DNA of 27,078 bases from SAR202 cluster bacterium AC-647-N09_OGT_505m (GTDB lineage Bacteria > Chloroflexota > Dehalococcoidia > UBA2985), in NCBI GenBank assembly GCA_009391225.1, contig VEXC01000015.1:1-27078 (forward strand). Reading direction: 5' to 3'. Below the pieces are notes generated by a model that saw only the letters and a program-made list of their open reading frames with translations, did not search any database and had not been told where the DNA came from. Both the position numbers and the translations under genes were made by a program. Below, one piece after another: positions 22,239-27,078 of the stretch. Each line of letters starts with the position of its first letter. The stretch's first letter is position 1.

Positions 22239-24236
22239 ATGTCCGAGCTTGGGTACATATCTCTTCTTCTGACCCTAGCCTTAGCCTCATACTCCGTTGC
22301 TGGATCCCTGCTAGGGGTATGGAAAAAGGCTCCTCAACTTGCACAGAGTGCCCGCCATGCCACCTATCTCACCCCCGCGTCCTTGGGGATAGCCACAGCC
22401 AGTCTGGTAGCGGCCTTTGTAACCAGCAACTTCCAGTTGGAGTACGTGGCCGCACACAGCAACCGAGCCATGGACACCCAGTACATATGGGTCGCCTTCT
22501 ACGCCGGCAACGAAGGTTCCCTCCTTTTCATCGCCTTTGCCTTATCTATCCTAGCAACGCTGGCCATTTTCCTTGCACCCAAGGCAATTCATGCCAGCTT
22601 GCCATATACCAACGTGATACTTATGGTGGTGCTCATATTCTTTGTGGCGGTCATGGTCTTTCTGGCAAATCCCTTCTCGCTCCTGGACCATGTCCCAACC
22701 GACGGCCAGGGTATAAACCCGCTGTTGACCCACCCAGGCATGTTCATTCATCCGCCCGTCCTAATGACGGGGCTCATTTCGTTTGCGGTACCATTCGCCT
22801 TTGCCATGGGAGCACTGCTTTCAGGGAGGACTGGGGATGAGTGGGTAGACACTGGGCGTACCTGGGGCATACTGGCATGGGCAATCCTGGGGACAGGACT
22901 ACTCCTAGGTGCCTGGTGGGCCTATACAATTCTTGGATGGGGCGGCTACTGGGCCTGGGACCCAGTGGAGAACGCCGGCTTCATGCCCTGGCTCGCCATG
23001 ACAGCCTTTATCCACTCCATTATGGTACAGAAGCGCCGGGGCATGTTCCGCATGTGGAACCTGGCATTAATCATCATCGCCTTTGCCTTCGCACAGTTTG
23101 GGATGTTCATTAACCGAGGTGGGCCAGTCCCCTCAGTCCACTCTTTTGGCCAGTCCACACTGGGTTGGATTTTCTTGATATTCATGGGCGGTACCCTAAT
23201 CTTTTCTTTTGGGCTGTTCTTCTTACGCTACAACAATCTAAAGAGCGCCCAGACACTGGAATCGGCCGTCTCCCGCGAGGTCTCATTCCTAATCAATAAT
23301 CTGCTTTTCCTGGCTATAGCCTTCGTGACCCTGTGGGGAGTCATATATCCGCTTATCTCTCAGATTACTCAGGGGGAAACAATCACCGTGGGCCAGCCCT
23401 TCTATAACCAGGTGAATGGTCCTCTCTTCCTAGGCCTTATCTTTCTCATGGGGGTGGCACCTTTCCTTCCCTGGCGACATACTTCCTGGGGTAATCTCAA
23501 GCGTGCACTCATGGTTCCGGTGGTAATGGCCCTTGCCGTTACTGGAATCCTTGTACTCGCTGGGATTAATAAGCCTTTCGCTGTGGGTTCCTTTGCCCTA
23601 TGCGCCTTTGTGGCTTCTGGGATACTCCGGGAATGGGTGAGAGGCGCTCACTCCAGGCACAAGTTAGGCGAAAATTATCCGATCGCCTTTGGCCGGCTCA
23701 TTGCCAGCAACCGCCCACGCTACGGTGGGTACTTGGTCCACCTATCAGTTGTATTGCTTGCCCTGGGTGTAGCCGGTTCCTCTTTTTATGGAATCCAGAG
23801 AGATGTGTCCCTGGCTCCGAGCGAGAGCGCAGATGTGGGAGAATACACCATAAAGTACATAACCTCTTCTGCTGTCGAAAAGATAGACCGCACGGAGTCC
23901 AAGGCGGAGGTTCAAGTATTTCGAGGAGATAGTTATTTGGGAACCTACTACCCACGGCGTGACTTTTACCCCAGTTTTAGCATGGCCTCCACCCAAGCGG
24001 CCATCAGATCCACCCCAATAGAGGACCTCTACATCATTCCTGGAGAGTTCCTAGAGGACGGTCGTGCCGTATTTCGAGTTCTCGTAAACCCACTGGTCAT
24101 GTGGATGTGGGTGGCTGGCCCGCTCTTGCTCTTTGGAGTAATCGTCGCTATATGGCCCGAGAGAGAAGTGTCCGCTATCTACGCCCGCAGACCCAATAGA
24201 GGAACCGTGGCGCACTACGGAGTCATCAACAGGTAG
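22239..24236 (+). CDS. ccmF: Cytochrome c-type biogenesis protein CcmF
   Basis: Integral membrane heme lyase of cytochrome c maturation system I. It has 665 residues with about 14-15 hydrophobic segments. The WWD domain that presents heme is clear: GWGGYWAWDPVENAGFMPWL. Conserved periplasmic histidines appear in THPGMFIHPP and in PSVHSFGQS. The large C-terminal periplasmic region (about 520-620, with DVGEYTIKYI) precedes a last membrane segment, as in other CcmF proteins. The ATG follows the ccmH stop by 2 nt. CcmABCDE genes are not in the window. The neighbouring thioredoxin and CcmH complete the reductive part of the pathway. Confidence 0.95.
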   Translation: MSELGYISLLLTLALASYSVAGSLLGVWKKAPQLAQSARHATYLTPASLGIATASLVAAFVTSNFQLEYVAAHSNRAMDTQYIWVAFYAGNEGSLLFIAFALSILATLAIFLAPKAIHASLPYTNVILMVVLIFFVAVMVFLANPFSLLDHVPTDGQGINPLLTHPGMFIHPPVLMTGLISFAVPFAFAMGALLSGRTGDEWVDTGRTWGILAWAILGTGLLLGAWWAYTILGWGGYWAWDPVENAGFMPWLAMTAFIHSIMVQKRRGMFRMWNLALIIIAFAFAQFGMFINRGGPVPSVHSFGQSTLGWIFLIFMGGTLIFSFGLFFLRYNNLKSAQTLESAVSREVSFLINNLLFLAIAFVTLWGVIYPLISQITQGETITVGQPFYNQVNGPLFLGLIFLMGVAPFLPWRHTSWGNLKRALMVPVVMALAVTGILVLAGINKPFAVGSFALCAFVASGILREWVRGAHSRHKLGENYPIAFGRLIASNRPRYGGYLVHLSVVLLALGVAGSSFYGIQRDVSLAPSESADVGEYTIKYITSSAVEKIDRTESKAEVQVFRGDSYLGTYYPRRDFYPSFSMASTQAAIRSTPIEDLYIIPGEFLEDGRAVFRVLVNPLVMWMWVAGPLLLFGVIVAIWPEREVSAIYARRPNRGTVAHYGVINR

Positions 24237-24285
24237 ACATGATTATGAGTTACCTTCAGCTTCATGCTCCAGCTGTGGAGTAAAT

Positions 24286-24735
24286 ATGGCATATTTCCTT
24301 GGTTTTCTTCTGGCCCTGGTATCAATTGCACTCTTGGCGCGACCAATACTGAGACGGGAGCAAACCGCGTCTGGCCACTCCGTATCCCTTGAATTCCTTG
24401 AGGACATGCAGTGGCTGCACCAGCAGGTACACGAGGAGATCAGAACCCTCATCCTAGATCACGAGCTAGGGAACATGCCTTCCGAAGAGTACGAGGACAA
24501 GCTGGGAGCCTACCGTCTTCGGGCCGCCAATCTTCTTCTACAACAGGCACAAATCCTGGATGGACTAACGTCGCTGGAAAATGAAATGGAGGATACGGTG
24601 CTTGCCCTTCGCATGTCCTGGGGCACTGTGAAGGGAGTGAGCGCTTGTGGTGGGTGTGGGGAAGAGAGAGACCTCGACGCTGTGCTCTGCCCCAGATGTG
24701 AAATCCCTGAAGAAACAGTGGTCGGCAACGAATGA
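24286..24735 (+). CDS. Small membrane protein with C-terminal zinc ribbon, CcmI-like position
   Basis: A 149-residue protein. An N-terminal membrane segment (2-22, YFLGFLLALVSIALLARPIL) is followed by a helical stretch (35-115, with L-x-x-L-x-D-x-E-x-G-x-M-P-x-x-E-Y) and a zinc ribbon with Cys121, Cys124, Cys135 and Cys138 (CGGCG ... CPRC). The D-H-E-L-G motif before the Glu-Tyr stretch resembles the N-terminal part of CcmI, the apocytochrome chaperone, but the TPR domain of CcmI is absent. GGAG lies 5 nt before the ATG. The stop overlaps the next start in ATGA, so the two are coupled. It probably belongs to the cytochrome maturation operon; its precise role is not known. Confidence 0.75.
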   Translation: MAYFLGFLLALVSIALLARPILRREQTASGHSVSLEFLEDMQWLHQQVHEEIRTLILDHELGNMPSEEYEDKLGAYRLRAANLLLQQAQILDGLTSLENEMEDTVLALRMSWGTVKGVSACGGCGEERDLDAVLCPRCEIPEETVVGNE

Positions 24736-26039
24736 GGCTCTCACATCGAAGTGGAGGCCTCTTGGGCCTAGCTATGAAGACAACCTTTCTGGGAGGAGCA
24801 TTTCTTCTGGCGGTGATTGTGACACCTACCTCGTCCCACGCCCAAGAGACGATAACCATAGAGGGTCAGTTGGAAAACGGGACTGCAGATGCGGAGGTGC
24901 CACAGGGGATGATAGTTACGGCTAACGTATTCAGGCTGGGCGAGAACCTTGACACTAGGGAAACAGTGGCCGACGCCGAGGGTCGTTTCAGCTTCCACGG
25001 AGTTCCTGGAGGTCAAGGCTATGGATACATCATAAGCACCAAATACGCTGGGGCGGTCTACTTCTTCGAGGGTGACTACCCCCTGGACCCAGGGCTGGTG
25101 CAGTTGGCAGTCTACGAAAACACCAGCAGCAGCAGCGCTATCAAGGTAAGGTCGCACACCCTGGTGGTTAACGCGGCCGACTCTGCCTCCCGACTCATGA
25201 ATTCCCTGGAGTTGGTTGGGCTAGATAACACCGGGGACCGCACCTTTATACCAGACCTAGCTCAGGCCGGGCAAATGGACATGCTTCGGTTTTCATTGCC
25301 ATCTACAGTCACAAACCTGGACGTGCAGAGCAGTCTACGAGGAGGCCAAATACTCCAGGTAGAGCTTGGGTTCGCGATGACCTCGCCTGTACCACCGGGC
25401 ACCCACGAGATCGGATACACCTACCTATCGTCCTATAAGAGAGGGAATCTGACCTTTGCGCATGCCCTACCATTTGGGGCTGATACTTTCCTTGTCCTAC
25501 TAGTTCAGGGCCTGGGGCAGGCCAAGGGAACCGGCTTAGAAGAGATGGGCCATCTAGTCCTAGGAGAGGGAGACAACCAGAGAGACTACCAGCGCCTAGA
25601 AGCCCACAATCTAAGTGCAGGAGCCAGGGTGGTACTAGATTTCACTGGGCTACCGGAACCATCGCTATGGAAGCGTTGGCAGGCCACCATATTGGGAGAG
25701 GGTTTCTTAAAAATGGCGGTTCCTTCGGCCTTTGGCATGGCCTTGGTTGCCTTGCTAGCATACGTTATATTCCGCAAGAAGGAGCCATCTGTAGCAACCT
25801 ACGGCAATCCTGTACATCACACTGCTATGACAGAGGCCATAGCACACCTAGATGACCGCTTCCAGCAGAGAGAGTTGGGGAAGCAGGAGTACCTGCACCG
25901 CAGACGCGAGTTGAAGGGCCAGATTCTTGGATGGATGGCCCCGCTCCCATCGCCGGAAACCCAGCCCACACCCAAACAAGTAGAAACTCCTCCAGGCCCA
26001 TCTACAGAACAGTCAGGGAGGCCAGAGTCTTCTGAGTAA
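24732..26039 (+). CDS. Exported protein with C-terminal membrane anchor in the ccm operon
   Basis: A 435-residue protein with no confident family name. Residues 15-37 form a signal peptide (MKTTFLGGAFLLAVIV...SHA, cut before QET), so the ATG at 24774 is an alternative start, although the ATG at 24732 overlaps the previous stop. Residues about 40-130 look like a beta-sandwich of the carboxypeptidase-regulatory type (ETVADAEGRFSFHGVP). A second beta-rich region extends to about 310. A single membrane segment at 327-347 is followed by RKK and then a cytoplasmic tail. In the tail, LDDRFQQRELGKQEYLHRRR resembles SHOCT or CcmI-type helices, and the end is Pro-rich. The bulk would sit outside the membrane. 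The neighbours imply a cytochrome-maturation role; this is inference. Confidence 0.72.
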   Translation: MRLSHRSGGLLGLAMKTTFLGGAFLLAVIVTPTSSHAQETITIEGQLENGTADAEVPQGMIVTANVFRLGENLDTRETVADAEGRFSFHGVPGGQGYGYIISTKYAGAVYFFEGDYPLDPGLVQLAVYENTSSSSAIKVRSHTLVVNAADSASRLMNSLELVGLDNTGDRTFIPDLAQAGQMDMLRFSLPSTVTNLDVQSSLRGGQILQVELGFAMTSPVPPGTHEIGYTYLSSYKRGNLTFAHALPFGADTFLVLLVQGLGQAKGTGLEEMGHLVLGEGDNQRDYQRLEAHNLSAGARVVLDFTGLPEPSLWKRWQATILGEGFLKMAVPSAFGMALVALLAYVIFRKKEPSVATYGNPVHHTAMTEAIAHLDDRFQQRELGKQEYLHRRRELKGQILGWMAPLPSPETQPTPKQVETPPGPSTEQSGRPESSE

Positions 26040-26064
26040 GCGCGTTGTCATCCTAGGTATCTCT

Positions 26065-26595
26065 TTGCTCATCGTGGCGGCGTTTTTCTCACTTTTGGGC
26101 TGGGCACTGGTCCACACCGGAGGGGCACCAGTAGGGATGGGGGTCAACAAAGTCTATGGAGAGGTTAGCATCCAGAAGAAGCCCGCGCCCAATTTTACCC
26201 TACGGCTCCTTGACGGAAGTTCCATCACATTGGCAGATTTGAAGGGCACCGTGGTACTGATAGACTTCTGGGCTTCCTGGTGTCCACCCTGTCGCGATGA
26301 GGCCTCGGCGCTTGCCCAAGTCTATACAGAATACCAGGGCCTGGGCGTGGAGTTCATTGGAATAAGCATCTGGGACCGGCTCGGCGATGCCGAAGACTAC
26401 GTGCAGCACTTCGAAATAACCTACCCTACTGGCCTGGATTCGGAGGGCACAATTCTGGTGGACTACGCAGTACGAGGCATCCCAGAAAAGTTCTTCATCG
26501 ACGCCAACGGACAGATGCATGCCAAATATATAGGCCCCTCAGACGTGGATAGCCTTCGGGAGAGTCTAAACCAGATGCTAGCGGGCCGAAACTAG
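26065..26595 (+). CDS. TlpA/CcmG-like membrane-anchored thioredoxin
   Basis: Thiol-disulfide oxidoreductase facing the outside of the membrane, probably reducing CcmH or apocytochrome cysteines. From TTG 26065 it has 176 residues. A hydrophobic anchor is at the N-terminus, the active site WCPPC is at 72-76 (FWASWCPPCRDEA), and the cis-proline Pro140 is in VRGIPEKFFID. The frame continues upstream without ATG, GTG or TTG to a CTG at 26032, which would give the charged start SKRVVILGI before the anchor and sits 6 bp before the previous stop codon. A GGGAGG lies 13 nt before that CTG. The real start could thus be CTG. It closes the ccmH-ccmF operon. CcmG/ResA-type function is the best match. Confidence 0.9.
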   Translation: MLIVAAFFSLLGWALVHTGGAPVGMGVNKVYGEVSIQKKPAPNFTLRLLDGSSITLADLKGTVVLIDFWASWCPPCRDEASALAQVYTEYQGLGVEFIGISIWDRLGDAEDYVQHFEITYPTGLDSEGTILVDYAVRGIPEKFFIDANGQMHAKYIGPSDVDSLRESLNQMLAGRN

Positions 26596-26804
26596 CAGGG
26601 CGTGCCCTTCAACACACATATACATTACCATTTCGAGCACACGTTCGCGTGGGGACCGAAGCAGTCTGGAGGAGAGGAGCACCACACCCGCCAATCACCA
26701 TATCCCCAATAAAATCTGGGCCCACAATCACATTAGCACGGACTTACGAATTTCGGTATCAGGGCCTATACGATGAATTGGACTTCTCTCATAGTATGCG
26801 GAAT
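26596..26804. other. Intergenic space between convergent genes
   Basis: About 210 bp between the thioredoxin and NUDIX genes. A short GGGC-GT-GCCC stem lies just after the thioredoxin stop. No gene or other motif is supported. Confidence 0.4.
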
Positions 26805-27078
26805 CTAATGCCTCCCACTACCACCGCTGTCCCTCAGTATCCGCCAAGCATTCAGAATCTCGATATCTCTAGGAAAAGCTAGGGCCGGCAACGCGTCCAA
26901 GGAGAAGAAACTCAAATCCGAGACCTCAGGACCAGCTTCGGCCTCGCCTCCGATGGAACATCCCTCAAAGGCAGCCAGGACAACAGGATGCCCGCCCTCG
27001 GAGAAAATCCCAATCAGACTTATTATGTCAACCTGCAGGCCCGTCTCCTCCAACACTTCCCTGGCCGCTCCGTGCTCC
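26805..27078 (-). CDS. NUDIX hydrolase, partial (5' end beyond the window)
   Basis: The reading frame runs leftward from the window edge to TAG at 26805. The first visible residues are HGAAREVLEETGLQV, which contain the REVLEETGL core of the NUDIX box (G-x5-E-x7-R-E-U-x-E-E-x-G-U), so the catalytic Glu residues are present. The start and first strand lie beyond 27078. Later residues (GPEVSDLSFFSLDALPALAFPRDIEIL, read in parts) match the pyrophosphohydrolase relatives of the ADP-ribose/NADH type, with the P-E-V and L-P-x-L-A-F-P-x-D pattern. The substrate cannot be stated. It converges on the thioredoxin gene. Confidence 0.88.
   Translation of the reverse strand, partial: EHGAAREVLEETGLQVDIISLIGIFSEGGHPVVLAAFEGCSIGGEAEAGPEVSDLSFFSLDALPALAFPRDIEILNAWRILRDSGGSGRH

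Noticed and set aside
1..27078. tRNA genes, rRNA, CRISPR arrays, insertion sequences, prophage genes
   Set aside because: Looked for by eye in all intergenic stretches on both strands; no cloverleaf or T-loop, regularly spaced repeats, transposase motifs or phage genes were found.

Overview
The window looks like ordinary chromosome of a free-living bacterium. It is most likely a member of the Chloroflexota, of Dehalococcoidia/SAR202 type. This placement is inferred from gene content and protein flavour (the EF-P tip loop, a stand-alone CoA-binding acyl-CoA synthetase-like protein, a split cytochrome c maturation cluster, frequent TTG/GTG starts); no rRNA or other decisive marker is present. 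Housekeeping operons are separated by unusually long gene-poor stretches, at least one of which is a decayed gene.

Left part (1-3430): tgt (queuosine tRNA modification) reads rightward and converges on a leftward operon of a zinc-ribbon threonine synthase-like PLP enzyme, a NIL-domain protein and a MoaD/ThiS-type sulfur-carrier protein. The carrier ends in Gly-Gly plus two extra residues. The set resembles known protein-thiocarboxylate routes to cysteine or homocysteine and is the best candidate here for an under-described system. A gene-poor 0.9 kb follows.

Centre-left (4351-9530): aspS, with the His31/Gly83 signature of a non-discriminating AspRS, then tig-clpP-clpX behind a near-consensus promoter. 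This is a folding and proteolysis unit. Another gene-poor stretch follows.

Centre (9967-15007, leftward): one tight operon, aroQ-pepP-efp-xseA-xseB-PHP phosphoesterase-formyltransferase. Gaps are 1-11 nt or short overlaps. A 12-bp perfect hairpin precedes aroQ and a 10-bp hairpin straddles the final stop codon.

Centre-right (15323-19432, rightward): a CoA-binding acyl-CoA synthetase alpha-like protein without an ATP-grasp half; a DUF4177-like domain fused to a PA-IL-type lectin domain; and rsmD-coaD-coiled-coil protein behind a plausible promoter.

Right part (20108-27078): mobA; the wreck of a radical SAM protein of the AhbC/AhbD/NirJ type (about 21031-21498) with four in-frame stops and frameshifts; then a cytochrome c maturation operon: ccmH (lipobox), ccmF, a small membrane zinc-ribbon protein, a signal-peptide protein with a C-terminal membrane anchor, and a TlpA/CcmG-like thioredoxin. 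A leftward NUDIX hydrolase runs off the right edge. I saw no tRNA, rRNA, CRISPR array, insertion sequence or prophage gene.
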